64,000 nt of DNA from Pseudomonas fluvialis (GCF_002234375.1 NZ_NMQV01000003.1:186001-250000); one strand, 5' to 3'. Counted from the stretch's first letter, positions 36,288 to 44,435 are shown. Made by a program: numbers and translations. The notes: generated from the letters alone by a model not told the origin.

Positions 36288-36423
36288 ATTTTCGCGCGCG
36301 CGAAAAAGCGGACCTCACTGCCGCCATGCTCTTTCGATCAATCGTCATTTCCGTGTCAGTTCATGCTGCGCGCGGGCCGTGTTTGTATGACATTTGATAG
36401 CACGAAACCTATCCTGCACTAGT
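36288..36423 (+). repeat. Long direct repeat unit 1 (136 bp)
   Basis: Begins with the perfect palindrome TTTTCGCGCGCGCGAAAA (36289-36306) and ends CCTATCCTGCACTAGT. About 90 percent identical to 36456-36591. Contains a promoter-like ATGACA-N17-TATCCT at 36387-36415. No protein-coding frame is conserved between units. Confidence 0.85.
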
Positions 36424-36455
36424 GCATTACGAATGCTCTGCGCACCAACGATGAA

Positions 36456-36591
36456 ATTTTCGCGCGCGCGAAAAAGTTGGCTCCACTGCCGCCATGCCCT
36501 TTCGATCAATTGTCATTTTCGTGTCAGTTCATGCTGCGCGCGGGCGGTGTTTGCCGGACATTTGATAGCACGAAACCTATCCTGCACTAGT
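36456..36591 (+). repeat. Long direct repeat unit 2 (136 bp)
   Basis: Second copy of the unit at 36288-36423, with the same palindrome at 36457-36474, separated from the first by 32 unrelated bases (period 168). Its promoter-like element is CGGACA-N17-TATCCT. Confidence 0.85.
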
Positions 36592-37033
36592 CAATGACAT
36601 GGTTTATCCCCAGTCTCGTCCCGTGGTTGAAAGGTAGCGAAAAGGAAGCAGTTAAAAAGTGGTTAGGGAGTACTTGAGTTGCTTTCGTGAGCAAGGAGAA
36701 AGCAGTGGCGCGCGCCTTGTAAGCAGTAAGGACGCAGTAAGGAAGCAATTTGCAGCTTTGTTCCTTGATGGCGCACAGGCGTGTCTGACAAATGCCACGT
36801 CGAAACCTATCCTGCGCTAGTGCTGAAGCAAGTCTTGCCCCAATCGTTGGTTCTCGTGCGCGCGGAAATGGCCAGACCAAAAGCTGCAAATCCTCACGGT
36901 GGGATCACACTCGCTGCTGCCGTTCATTGGCCCGGGCTGAGTTAGAAAGCTCGTTGTGGCCACAATCGATAGCACGAAACCTATCCTGCACTAGTCAATG
37001 ACATGGCTTATCCCCAGTCTCGTCCTGTGGTTG
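36564..37033 (+). repeat. Shorter repeats in the same non-coding stretch
   Basis: A 66-base block at 36564-36629 recurs at 36968-37033 with two mismatches (GATAGCACGAAACC...AGTCTCGTCC-GTGGTTG), and the core CGAAACCTATCCTGC-CTAGT occurs once more at 36800-36820, preceded by CTGACA-N17. So four copies of the core lie within 650 bases. The whole 36147-37488 stretch (1.3 kb) has no convincing gene. Confidence 0.75.
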
Positions 37034-37189
37034 GAGTTCGTGAAAATGAAGCAGTTACTTGGGCTGCGCTTGAGGGCTTTGGGTGCGCAGGCAAAAGCAA
37101 CTGGGCTGCTGTAAGTGAAGAATTTTACTGCAGTTGCTGAGGGGGCTACGGGGCATGGCATCAAGCGATGTGTGTATTCCAGTGGTGCT

Positions 37190-37295
37190 GACACCCAGTT
37201 CCAGCGATAGCGCCCGTCCATGCTGGAGATTCTGACCCACCCATTCCAGTGATTGTGAGCCTGCGCGCTGATGGTTCTGCCCTGCCGGCAAGAAT
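37190..37295. mobile_element. Fragment of an IS21-type end
   Basis: GAGATTCTGACCCAC, CCAGTG-TTGTGAGCC and CTGATGGTTCTGCCC occur here and, reordered, in the reverse complement of 42893-43008. Repeats of this kind are typical of IS21-family ends. No transposase is attached. Confidence 0.45.
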
Positions 37296-37488
37296 GAAGG
37301 CGAGTGGTAGCGGTGCCCCCCACGCAATAGCACAGTGGGCTAACCTTCTGAAACACGGGGGCCAACTGGACTTGCACTGCAAGGGCTGCCATCTCCCAGG
37401 CTAGGCAGTCCGTTCGTCGGATCACTCTCAGCTTTAAAGCTATCCTGTCGATAGATGATATTACCCCCCTAGGATGAAGGATATATCC

Positions 37489-37962
37489 ATGATCAATGTA
37501 AGTGGGATATTTGCTGGATTTAGTGCAAGCACAGCCATACAGCACTCTAATATTCAATCCGAGAAGCGCCCCGACCCTATCGAACTTAAAGAGGATGACC
37601 TGAGGTCATTAAAGGAAGAAATTGCAGGGTATGATCTTGAAAATATCAGTCAGCAGGAACTGGTCGCACTGGGCGGCACACTTTTTCACGAAGGCCTGAT
37701 AAATGACACCGTCTACGCCGTCATGGGGCTTGGAAATGCCGAGTATGATCAGCGGGGAAATCAAATAAATGAGCATAAGAAATTCAATGCCCTTGAATAC
37801 TTTGACAAGCAACTATCGCTATCTAGCGAGCCGGGGGCGGGCGGGGAGCTTGGCTCTGCAAGCGGGAAAGATGGGTATAAGCAGTTGAACCAGGTGCTAA
37901 GTGTTCTGAAGTTCTTTGCAACCTCTAATACTCCCGACCTGGCTCTAAAGACCAAGGCTTAA
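37489..37962 (+). CDS. Hypothetical protein, AT-richer than neighbours
   Basis: A 157-residue soluble protein (MINVSGIFAGFSASTAIQ...) with no signal peptide or membrane segment. The middle (DDLRSLKEEIAGYDLENISQQELVALGGTLFHEGLINDTVYAVMGLG) looks helical; a Gly/Ser-rich linker precedes the C-terminal helix LNQVLSVLKFFATS. AAGGAT lies six bases before the ATG at 37489, so I prefer it to 37474. Codon use is markedly less GC-biased than the housekeeping genes, which suggests transfer from another source. No family recognised. Confidence 0.6.
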   Translation: MINVSGIFAGFSASTAIQHSNIQSEKRPDPIELKEDDLRSLKEEIAGYDLENISQQELVALGGTLFHEGLINDTVYAVMGLGNAEYDQRGNQINEHKKFNALEYFDKQLSLSSEPGAGGELGSASGKDGYKQLNQVLSVLKFFATSNTPDLALKTKA

Positions 37963-37975
37963 TCAGTTCTTTCCG

Positions 37976-38006
37976 CAAGGCCTGCACTATGAAGTGCAGG
38001 CCTTTC
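37976..38006. terminator. Bidirectional terminator
   Basis: Stem AAGGCCTGCACT/AGTGCAGGCCTTT around ATGA, between the convergent genes at 37489 and 38026. Short T-rich tract on the plus side. Confidence 0.75.
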
Positions 38007-38025
38007 CGTTTCTTGAGCTAAATTT

Positions 38026-38574
38026 CTATAGCGTCCTGTTTACTGTCAACTTCCATTGGAGCGGAGAGCCACAGCAGTAGTTGTAGATAACGAAGCGGTA
38101 TGTTCCTGCTGGCACTGACACGGATATATTTGTGTAACCGGTCGCATAGTTCGTCCACGTCGACCCATTCAATTTCTGCAAATAGACGTTCGTCGAGCCG
38201 CCGTTATTTAGCTTGCTGACATTGAACGTTTGATATCCGCTGCAATTTACGGTTTAGGGGCCGTATGCAACCACAGAATAACCGTATGGTAGATCGGAGG
38301 TTGAGTATGTTGTTTGTGACGTGGTGTAGCAGCCGGCCAAGGTCACAGTTGACTCATAGTTGGGCTCAGGCGCTGCTGGGCTAACGACTGGCGGTGTGCC
38401 AGTTTTAAACCATGGGGATATGGCTGTTTTTCCTTCCTTCGTATAGATCAGCCCCTTTGCATTTGCGGCGGGAATGTCAGCATCCCTGATGGCGTCAGGC
38501 TCTTGGCCGGCATGAACTATCGACGCCAATAATAGGAATGCAGCTGCCACTGAACTTACTATCCATTGTTTCAT
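38026..38574 (-). pseudogene. Secreted protein gene with an internal in-frame TAA
   Basis: The frame starts at ATG 38574 with a clear signal peptide (MKQWIVSSVAAAFLLLASIVHA), runs to TAA at 38254-38256, then continues open in the same frame for 75 more codons to TAG at 38026-38028. The part after the TAA is protein-like: TVNCSGYQTFNVSKLNNGG, VYLQKLNGSTWTNYATGYTN, ISVSVPAGTYRFVIYNYCCG, which looks like a small beta-rich extracellular domain. So a 182-codon gene seems to have acquired a nonsense codon. The short product (106 residues) may still be secreted. AAGGAG precedes the start. No family recognised. Confidence 0.7.
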
Positions 38575-38769
38575 CTGTAACTCCTTGATGTTTTCTCCGC
38601 GTGCCGGATGGCGCGCACCGTAAAAGTAGCAGGCACGCTTGAATGAGCAAGAACTACTCGTCACCGATTTTTGCATTTCCCAACAATCAAGTACCCACCT
38701 GGCCCTGGATCGCTACCAGCAGGCGCTAGCTCTGTGGATCACCATATGACGAAGTAGCTAACGACTCGC

Positions 38770-39750
38770 TCAATAACGTGTAGGACGCCCTGCGCCAGAG
38801 CGTTTTCCACCCCATTTCTTCCGCACTTCTTCTCGGCAGCGATGCCACCCCTCGGCCCGAATGAGCATCGGCCAGATCAGTAACGGATGCTCATGCAGGT
38901 GCTGATTGATCAGTCGATAGATTTGATTGGCCTTGGGCGGCAGGCCATCAGGGCAGTGCAATAGATCAACCAGCATGCTCACGGCATTCGTATCGTTAAA
39001 CGCCTGCTGCCGCTCACCGAGCAACTGCCACAGCAGCGGGCGACGCTCAGCCAGCCAGGCTGCAATGCTCTGTTCAGGGAACAGCACCACGGGAGTGAAG
39101 AGCCCCTCATGGAACTGGGTCACTTCCTTGGTCAGGATGCGATTTACCGCTTTATCGAACCGCTCTTTCTGGCGAACACCTGACTTGTAGCGCGCCGCCG
39201 CAGCTTGCGTTCCGATCTCGTCCTGAAGTGGAACATTGGGAGAGTGGTGTGCGCAGAGTTTTCTTCCGGGCAATGGCTGCCGCCAACACAGCGTGCAAAA
39301 GCTGAACGGATCAAGCCGCTGACCATTTTCCAGGCGCAAATGACTCGGCATGGGGATCTTCAGTTGAGTGCACATGCTGAGGAAGTAGGTGACCTCAATA
39401 ACAGTCGGGAACGTGTACTCCCTTGGCGGCCAGGTCGTGAAGTGATGAATAAGCTCCACGGCCTTCATTACTTCAAACAGATGGGGATTGTTGCTCTTGC
39501 CAACACAGGAACCCAGATCGGCATAAATTCCCCAGATACCATTCCAGGTCGCTATGCGCTGCCCATAAAGCACATGGCAATGCTCAAGCGGGATCAGAGG
39601 CTGTAGATATTGCCTGATCAGCCGTAGTGCGATTGCCGGCGTAACAGCTATATCCGCTGCGTGCAGCCTGATTGCCCAAAGGGCAACCGCCACATCCTCG
39701 TATACGAAAGAGTCGAGAAATTCATCGTCCAGATAGAGAGGCAAAATCAA
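38770..39750 (-). CDS. Uncharacterised island protein with C-x2-C-W zinc-like motif
   Basis: A 326-residue protein. The N-terminal half is hydrophobic-helical but soluble-looking; residues ~150-175 have CTLCWRQPLPGRKLCAHH, a possible zinc-binding C-x2-C...C-x-H. The C-terminus (LHEHPLLIWPMLIRAEGWHRCREEVRKKWGGKRSGAGRPTRY) ends in a basic GKRSGAGRP AT-hook-like tail, which suggests DNA binding. A similar C-x2-C-W followed by C-x-x-H appears in the protein at 44436-45731. Function unknown; divergent from the small HTH gene at 39827. Confidence 0.6.
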   Translation of the reverse strand: MILPLYLDDEFLDSFVYEDVAVALWAIRLHAADIAVTPAIALRLIRQYLQPLIPLEHCHVLYGQRIATWNGIWGIYADLGSCVGKSNNPHLFEVMKAVELIHHFTTWPPREYTFPTVIEVTYFLSMCTQLKIPMPSHLRLENGQRLDPFSFCTLCWRQPLPGRKLCAHHSPNVPLQDEIGTQAAAARYKSGVRQKERFDKAVNRILTKEVTQFHEGLFTPVVLFPEQSIAAWLAERRPLLWQLLGERQQAFNDTNAVSMLVDLLHCPDGLPPKANQIYRLINQHLHEHPLLIWPMLIRAEGWHRCREEVRKKWGGKRSGAGRPTRY

Positions 39751-39826
39751 GTGTCCAGTCTGGCTAGTAGTTTGGCATCCACCAACTGCCTAGCATGCGC
39801 TATCGGGATATTGCAGTGCAGAGGGG

Positions 39827-40024
39827 ATGACGGTGGAGACGATGACACTCATGGAGGTGAGCCAGATTCTCAGAATTTCTGAGCATACGGCCCGCAACCG
39901 ATTGAGCATGGGCTTGCCGATGCCGCCTTCGTTCCGCGTCGGTCGCCGCCGATTGTTCCTCAGGCAGGAGGTCGAACGGTGGCTGGCCGCGCAGGCTGGA
40001 GTATCCGGCAACCACGGTCACTAG
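39827..40024 (+). CDS. Small AlpA/HTH_17-type DNA-binding protein
   Basis: A 65-residue helix-turn-helix protein: MTLMEVSQILRISEHTARNRLSMGLPMPPSFRVGRRRLFLRQEVERWLAAQAG, the pattern of excisionase/AlpA-type regulators (helix, turn, recognition helix, then a conserved FRVGRRRLF strand and E-V-E-R-W-L). The start may instead be ATG 39842, which has GGTGGAG just before it. It could be the island's excision factor or a regulator of the divergent gene. Confidence 0.75.
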   Translation: MTVETMTLMEVSQILRISEHTARNRLSMGLPMPPSFRVGRRRLFLRQEVERWLAAQAGVSGNHGH

Positions 40025-40091
40025 GGCCCAGAAAAACTACAGGACATCACGCTATCGATTAGGTCATGCGAGCAAGAAAAACTGTGGACGC

Positions 40092-40126
40092 AAAAAAGGC
40101 CCGGAGCAGCAACTCCGAGCCTTTTT
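40092..40126 (+). terminator. Rho-independent terminator
   Basis: AAAAAAGGCCCGGAG-CAGCAA-CTCCGAGCCTTTTT hairpin with T-run 70 bases after the small HTH gene; A-rich on the other side, so it may act both ways. Confidence 0.8.
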
Positions 40127-40249
40127 CTAGATGACATAAGCACCTTCAACGCTTGTGGATTCTCAGCGTCCTTCTATCGGCTGTCAAGGCCGAGGGGCAG
40201 GTACTGCCTGCCGTTCAGCGCTCCACCCACGGGGCACGAAGGAGTATTG

Positions 40250-41809
40250 ATGAGAGTCAGGATTGAACCGCGCCTGCTGCGCGAAGCCGTGCGCCTGCAC
40301 TATGGCACACGTCTATCGACACGCGAAATCGCTCATAGCACCGGGCTTTCGCGCAACAGCCTCAAGCGCTTGTGTCGGCACTTGGAAAGCGTTGTCCTCG
40401 ATGTGGGGCAGTTGGCTGAATGGAGCGACGAACAGCTTTACGAGCATTTGGGTATCAAGCCATTCAACGGCTTTCGCTTGAAAGCCTGTCCCGACTGGAA
40501 CTGGGTGCATGCGGAAATGCGCAACCCCTGCGTCACCCTGGAGCTGCTCTGGCGTGAATGGCGGGCCACCGAGCCAGACGGCATCGCCTATTCACAGTTC
40601 ACGGCAAGCTATCGCAGCTTTGTGCAGCAGCAACCATTGGCAATGCGTCAGCTGCATCAGCCGGGCGACAAGCTGTTCTTGGACTTCTCCGGCAAGACCA
40701 TGCCGATCTATCTGGACGGCCAATCAGAACCTCGTCTGGCGCAAATCTTTGTCGGCGTGCTGGGCTACTCCAGCTACACTTTCGCCTGTGCCGTGTGGAG
40801 TCAACGAATCGAGGACTGGATGCACTGCCATGTGCAGGCCTTCAATTTCTTCGCGGGTGTGCCCCGCCTGCTGGTTCCCGACAACCTCAAGGCCGCGGTG
40901 ATCAAGCATGGCAAGGATGAAGTCCAGCTCAACCTGATCTACCAGCAACTGGCGCAGCATTACCAAGCCGTCATTCTGCCGGCGCGCCCGCGTAAACCCA
41001 AAGACAAAGGCAAAGTGGAGGCTGGGGTGAAGCTGGTTCAGCGCTGGCTGCTGGCAGCCCTGCGCCACCGTCGTTTCTTCAGCTTGGCAGAACTCAATCA
41101 GGCCATCCTAGAATTGCTGCCGGCATTCAATCAACGCCCCTTCAAACGCCAGCCTGGCAGTAGTCGGCACAGCCTGTTCGTCGAGGTGGAACAGCCCGCT
41201 CTCCAGCCGCTGCCGGTCCACGCTTACGAGCATGCCGATTGGCGCTTCAAGGTACGAGTACGCAGCGATTATCTGGTGGAGTACGACAATCACCATTATT
41301 CCGTGCCGAGCCGATTAGTGCAGCAGCAAGTGGACGTCCGCGCTACGGGCGAGGTCGTGGAAGTTTTTCACAATCATCTGCGCGTCAGCAGTCATGCCCG
41401 GCAGTATGTTTCCGGCATCAGCGTACAGCCGGAGCACAGGCCGCCGAACCACCAGTATTACGCCGACAGTGAGCCCGCCGCATTGCTCGCCTGGGGCGAG
41501 CGAGTCGGGCCTGCACTGCTGTGCCACCTGCACTATCACCTGACCGAACGCACCGATGTGGCCAACGGGCACAAGGCTGCCAGCGCCTTGCGTAAAGAAG
41601 CTCGCCTGCATGGTGATGCCCGGCTGGAGGAGGCCTGCGCCTATGCGCTGACCATCAAGACCTTCGCCCTGAAAAGCCTGCAATCCATCTTGCGCGAACA
41701 GCCCGACAAGCGCCCTGGGCTGAAAGCACTACCCAGTTCGACACCTGCTCACGAAAACCTGCGCGGTGCCCATTACTTTGCCGATGAAAAGGATCGCTCG
41801 ACATGCTGA
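40250..41809 (+). CDS. istA: IS21-family transposase IstA
   Basis: A 519-residue DDE transposase: N-terminal helix-turn-helix (LSTREIAHSTGLSRNSLKRLCRHL), rve core with GDKLFLDFSGKTMPIY (first Asp), PRLLVPDNLKAAVIKHG (second Asp) and RKPKDKGKVEAGVKLVQRWLL (Glu), and a C-terminal beta domain. AAGGAG lies five bases before the ATG. Full length, no frameshift. Its end overlaps istB by 7 bases. Confidence 0.95.
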   Translation: MRVRIEPRLLREAVRLHYGTRLSTREIAHSTGLSRNSLKRLCRHLESVVLDVGQLAEWSDEQLYEHLGIKPFNGFRLKACPDWNWVHAEMRNPCVTLELLWREWRATEPDGIAYSQFTASYRSFVQQQPLAMRQLHQPGDKLFLDFSGKTMPIYLDGQSEPRLAQIFVGVLGYSSYTFACAVWSQRIEDWMHCHVQAFNFFAGVPRLLVPDNLKAAVIKHGKDEVQLNLIYQQLAQHYQAVILPARPRKPKDKGKVEAGVKLVQRWLLAALRHRRFFSLAELNQAILELLPAFNQRPFKRQPGSSRHSLFVEVEQPALQPLPVHAYEHADWRFKVRVRSDYLVEYDNHHYSVPSRLVQQQVDVRATGEVVEVFHNHLRVSSHARQYVSGISVQPEHRPPNHQYYADSEPAALLAWGERVGPALLCHLHYHLTERTDVANGHKAASALRKEARLHGDARLEEACAYALTIKTFALKSLQSILREQPDKRPGLKALPSSTPAHENLRGAHYFADEKDRSTC

Positions 41810-42540
41810 ACCAACAGACCCAAAGCAAACTCCAGCAGCTGCAATTGTCCGGCATGGCCAAGGCCTACCGCGACCAGCTTGAGCAACCACGCATGCAGGA
41901 ACTGCCCTTCGATGATCGCCTGGGCCTGATGGTGGATCGTGAACTCAACGAGCGCGAGAATCGCAAGCTGTCTCGGCTGCTGAAACAGGCGAAGCTGCGC
42001 TATGCCGCACACCTGGAGGATGTGGATTACCGCAGCAGTCGCGGCCTGGATAAGCAAGTAATCGCCGGCCTGGCAGGCTGCGCCTGGATCGGTCAGCAAC
42101 AGAACCTGCTACTGACCGGTGCCACCGGCACAGGCAAGAGCTGGCTCGCCTGCGCATTCGGCAGTCAGGCCTGCCGACAGGGCTACTCGGTGATCTATAA
42201 AAGCGCCTCGAAGCTCTATGAAGAGCTGCAAATCGCCATTGGCGATGGCTCTCTGCCCAAGTACCGAACAGCCTTGAGCAGAGTCCATCTACTCATCCTC
42301 GATGACTTTGGGTTGGCCCCGGTAGAGCCCACAGTGGGGTATACCTTGCTGGATATAGTCGATCAGCGTATGCAGACCGGCTCGCTGATCATCACCAGTC
42401 AATTCCCTACAGAGCACTGGCATAGCATGTTCAGCGACGCCACGCTGGCTGAGGCCATTTTGGATCGCATCGTTCATCGCTCACACCGCATCGGACTCAA
42501 GGGCGAGTCCCTGCGCAAGCAGGCTGCCAAGGCGCAGTGA
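41803..42540 (+). CDS. istB: IS21-family helper ATPase IstB
   Basis: A 245-residue AAA+ ATPase of the DnaC type that assists IstA in target choice. Walker A LLTGATGTGKSWLACAFG, Walker B VHLLILDDFGLAP, sensor ITSQFPTEHWHSMF, and the arginine-containing IVHRSHRIGLKGESLR. Complete. Confidence 0.95.
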   Translation: MLNQQTQSKLQQLQLSGMAKAYRDQLEQPRMQELPFDDRLGLMVDRELNERENRKLSRLLKQAKLRYAAHLEDVDYRSSRGLDKQVIAGLAGCAWIGQQQNLLLTGATGTGKSWLACAFGSQACRQGYSVIYKSASKLYEELQIAIGDGSLPKYRTALSRVHLLILDDFGLAPVEPTVGYTLLDIVDQRMQTGSLIITSQFPTEHWHSMFSDATLAEAILDRIVHRSHRIGLKGESLRKQAAKAQ

Positions 42541-42573
42541 CCAACAACGAAGGGGGCAATGCCCCCTTCGCTA

Positions 42574-42591
42574 TTTTCGCGCCCGCGAAAA
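42574..42591. repeat. TTTTCGCG palindrome
   Basis: TTTTCGCGCCCGCGAAAA, a near-perfect member of the palindromes at 29157-29216, 36289 and 36457, in the gap between istB and the XRE gene. A GGGGGCA/TGCCCCC hairpin (42552-42567) lies just before it and may terminate istB. Confidence 0.6.
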
Positions 42592-42599
42592 TGACCTAA

Positions 42600-42854
42600 T
42601 CAGAGAGACTGCATTTCAAGATGGCGTAAGCAGGCATGCAGTTCGGCCTCATCAGTATGTCTGACATCCCCCTTCAACCAGGACTCAAGGCAAAATGCCT
42701 CAACGCCCGTCATTGCCGACACCTGATCCAGCCGCAGTGCGTGGGCAGCAATAGCATCACTGAGCCGCACGATGAGCATGGCTTTGCGCTGCATTGCGTC
42801 AGCATCGGTGCAGCCGAGATCGGCATAGACATTTTTGCTGCCTTCTTCAATCAA
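42600..42854 (-). CDS. XRE/HTH_37-type antitoxin-like protein
   Basis: About 84 residues. The start of the conserved part, GSKNVYADLGCTDADAMQRKAMLIVRLSDAI, followed by LDQVSAMTGVEAFCLESWLKGDVRH, is the HTH_37 antitoxin/regulator family. The likely start is TTG at 42854 (GAAGAAGG comes after it; AGGT before). The longer frame to 42917 runs into IS-end repeats and is rejected. The second HTH helix is unusual (VEAFCLESWL). No toxin gene is adjacent. Confidence 0.55.
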   Translation of the reverse strand: MIEEGSKNVYADLGCTDADAMQRKAMLIVRLSDAIAAHALRLDQVSAMTGVEAFCLESWLKGDVRHTDEAELHACLRHLEMQSL

Positions 42855-43035
42855 TTGCGGTGACCTACAGGACGCGGGAGTAGACAGTTTAGCGCTTGAG
42901 GGGTGGGTCAGAATCACCAGTGCAGTGGCTCACAACCACTGGAAAGCCTGGGGCAGAACCATCAGCGCGAGTGGGTCAGAATCTCCGGAATAACGTGTCA
43001 GAACCACAAGCGCCCACAAGCGATGCATAGCTTTC

Positions 43036-43078
43036 TTTATGTGTGCCTTATTTAAAAAGTATTAAAGAGTATTAGCGA
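43036..43078. other. AT-rich segment next to the iteron array
   Basis: A stretch dominated by A and T (TTTATGTGTGCCTTATTTAAAAAGTATTAAAGAGTATTAG region) at the 3' end of the TrfA-like gene, in otherwise GC-rich DNA. It would serve as a DNA unwinding element if the iterons form an origin. Confidence 0.4.
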
Positions 43079-44116
43079 CTTTTCCGGACTTGCCTGGAGC
43101 CCAGAGCTGACGGTGCTTTCAGGGTCTTTTTGAAGATTTTTTTGCAGCCGTCGCTTCGGTATCTTGCAGCCATGGCTTCGGTATTTTGCAGCCGTCGCTT
43201 CGGTACCTGCAGCCGTCGCTTCGGTATGGCTGTGGATAACTTTTGAGGGTGTTCGGCGCGAGCTGTGCTCTTGTTGTTTGCGCTGTCGATTGACGTGTAC
43301 GAGGCTGCCTTCAATCCGATACTCAAACTCTTGTCCGCATTCAGCGTGGGCTAGTTCAAGTGCATCCAGTGCTCTTTTGAGGTTCTGAAAAGCACTTCGA
43401 GGGTAGTGGTCATGGCTGCCTGCGAGTCGTAGCAGGGTTTCCATCTTTACTGGCAGTGGGCGCGCATGGCTGGAGTAGTAGCCATGTAACCACTGGGCTA
43501 AAGGCTTTCCTGTCAGCGCTGCCCGGATTTGCCTGTCGACGTGGCTGAAGGCTCCTGTCCTGAACAGCGTGGAAAGCATTGGATTCAGTCTGATGATGTA
43601 AAGGCCTGATGCTTCATCGCGCACTACCTCATCGATCAGGCTTCCGATGTATGTATAGGTTTCATAGCAAATCTCGACAGCTGATGCTTTCAGGCGAACC
43701 AGCCGAGCATGCAGTGTCTTTCGATTAGTGCCCGCGTCAGCTTTTCCTTGCAGCTTGAGGAGCTCGTAGCTGCTTACCTTGAAGCTGAAACTCTGGCGGC
43801 GAATAAGCGCCATATGCAGAACTGCTTCCCACGCATCAAGGTCTCCCTGGTCGAGTAACGGACCGCTTTGCAGGAGGTTGAAGCCGTTTTGAGCATGAAT
43901 AGGTTGCCGGTCGATATAGGGCCTTTGCCGAGTTCGCACCGCTGAAAACAGGGAAGAGCGCAGCGCTGCGTTCGGAATGCCTCTGATGCCTTGCGGCCAC
44001 TTGGGCATTAAGGCAATTGGCGCGGCAAGGCTTTCTGGCGCTTCTGGAGAGCGCTTTTCTGCTGCTAGCTTGGCTGCTCGTTGCTGCAGTCGAGCTGCTT
44101 TCTCTGCCGGGCCCAT
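43052..44116 (-). CDS. TrfA-like plasmid replication initiator
   Basis: A 354-residue protein matching TrfA, the iteron-binding initiator of IncP plasmids: IPNAALRSSLFSA, GPLLDQGDLDAWEAVLHMAL, SSYELLKLQGKADAGTNRKTL, FRTGAFSHVDRQIRAALTGKPLAQWLHGYYSSHA and PVKMETLLRLAGS. Two winged-helix domains are expected. The C-terminal ~65 residues are lysine/arginine rich and repetitive (TEATAAGTEATAAKYRSHG) because the DNA there is an iteron array. It follows a small HTH gene by 8 bases. It implies the excised island can replicate as a circle. Confidence 0.85.
   Translation of the reverse strand: MGPAEKAARLQQRAAKLAAEKRSPEAPESLAAPIALMPKWPQGIRGIPNAALRSSLFSAVRTRQRPYIDRQPIHAQNGFNLLQSGPLLDQGDLDAWEAVLHMALIRRQSFSFKVSSYELLKLQGKADAGTNRKTLHARLVRLKASAVEICYETYTYIGSLIDEVVRDEASGLYIIRLNPMLSTLFRTGAFSHVDRQIRAALTGKPLAQWLHGYYSSHARPLPVKMETLLRLAGSHDHYPRSAFQNLKRALDALELAHAECGQEFEYRIEGSLVHVNRQRKQQEHSSRRTPSKVIHSHTEATAAGTEATAAKYRSHGCKIPKRRLQKNLQKDPESTVSSGLQASPEKSLILFNTF
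43144..43239. other. Candidate origin: four 19-bp iterons and a DnaA box
   Basis: GCAGCCGTCGCTTCGGTAT or close variants start at 43144, 43166, 43188 and 43209 (spacing 22, 22, 21). A perfect DnaA box TGTGGATAA follows at 43231-43239. All lie within the 3' coding end of the TrfA-like gene, with an AT-rich segment on the other side. The repeats are kept at DNA level: the last spacing changes the reading frame of the repeat. Confidence 0.75.
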
Positions 44117-44124
44117 TGGTGGGG

Positions 44125-44343
44125 TCAGGCTTCATCAATCAGGTTTGCAATTGCAGTTACACGGAAGTAAACGCGCCGACCAATTTTTAGCCTTGCCGTA
44201 CCAAGTTTTCTCGCTAGCTCGTTGTTGCCGGTTAGCGTGATCCGGAGGCCTGCAGGGCTGCGATGCAATATCTCCGCGACTTGTTCTAGTGAGAGAAGTG
44301 GGGAGCCTCCGCAGGCGAGGAGAATCTGTTCTTCGGTAGTCAT
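44125..44343 (-). CDS. Small HTH protein upstream of the TrfA-like gene
   Basis: A 72-residue protein: GGSPLLSLEQVAEILHRSPAGLRITLTGNNELARKLGTARLKIGRRVYFRVTAIANLIDEA, with a helix-turn-helix of AlpA/excisionase type and the basic KIGRRVYFR wing. Eight bases upstream of the replication gene on the same strand, so probably cotranscribed; a copy-control or excision role is inferred. Confidence 0.65.
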   Translation of the reverse strand: MTTEEQILLACGGSPLLSLEQVAEILHRSPAGLRITLTGNNELARKLGTARLKIGRRVYFRVTAIANLIDEA

Positions 44344-44435
44344 ACGCTTACGCCTAATTAAGAAATGTAGGTTGCAGGTTAAGACTGACTACAAATAGGA
44401 TTGGAACTTAAATATGAAGAAAAGGTTTACATGAT

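Larger units (their letters stand above)
40150..43012 (+). mobile_element. IS21-family insertion sequence
   Basis: Contains istA and istB in the usual overlapping order. The left end starts CGCTTGTGGATTCTCAGCG (40150-); the inverse of 43001-43012 reads CGCTTGTGGTTCTGAC, a plausible partner. The right 115 bases hold several GATTCTGACCCAC-like repeats, as in IS21 ends. An XRE gene lies between istB and this right end, which is unusual, so the right border is less certain. I could not find a clear target duplication. Confidence 0.7.

Noticed and set aside
36288..37033. Integron attC sites in the repeat region
   Set aside because: I could not find paired R/L boxes (RYYYAAC and GTTRRRY) around the repeats, and no integron integrase is present.
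36991..37557. A 188-codon minus-strand frame in the repeat region
   Set aside because: It runs through repeats and an IS-end fragment, has unusual composition and no ribosome site; treated as non-coding.
43144..43227. CRISPR-like repeat array
   Set aside because: Repeats are 19 bases with 2-3-base gaps and no unique spacers; this is an iteron array.
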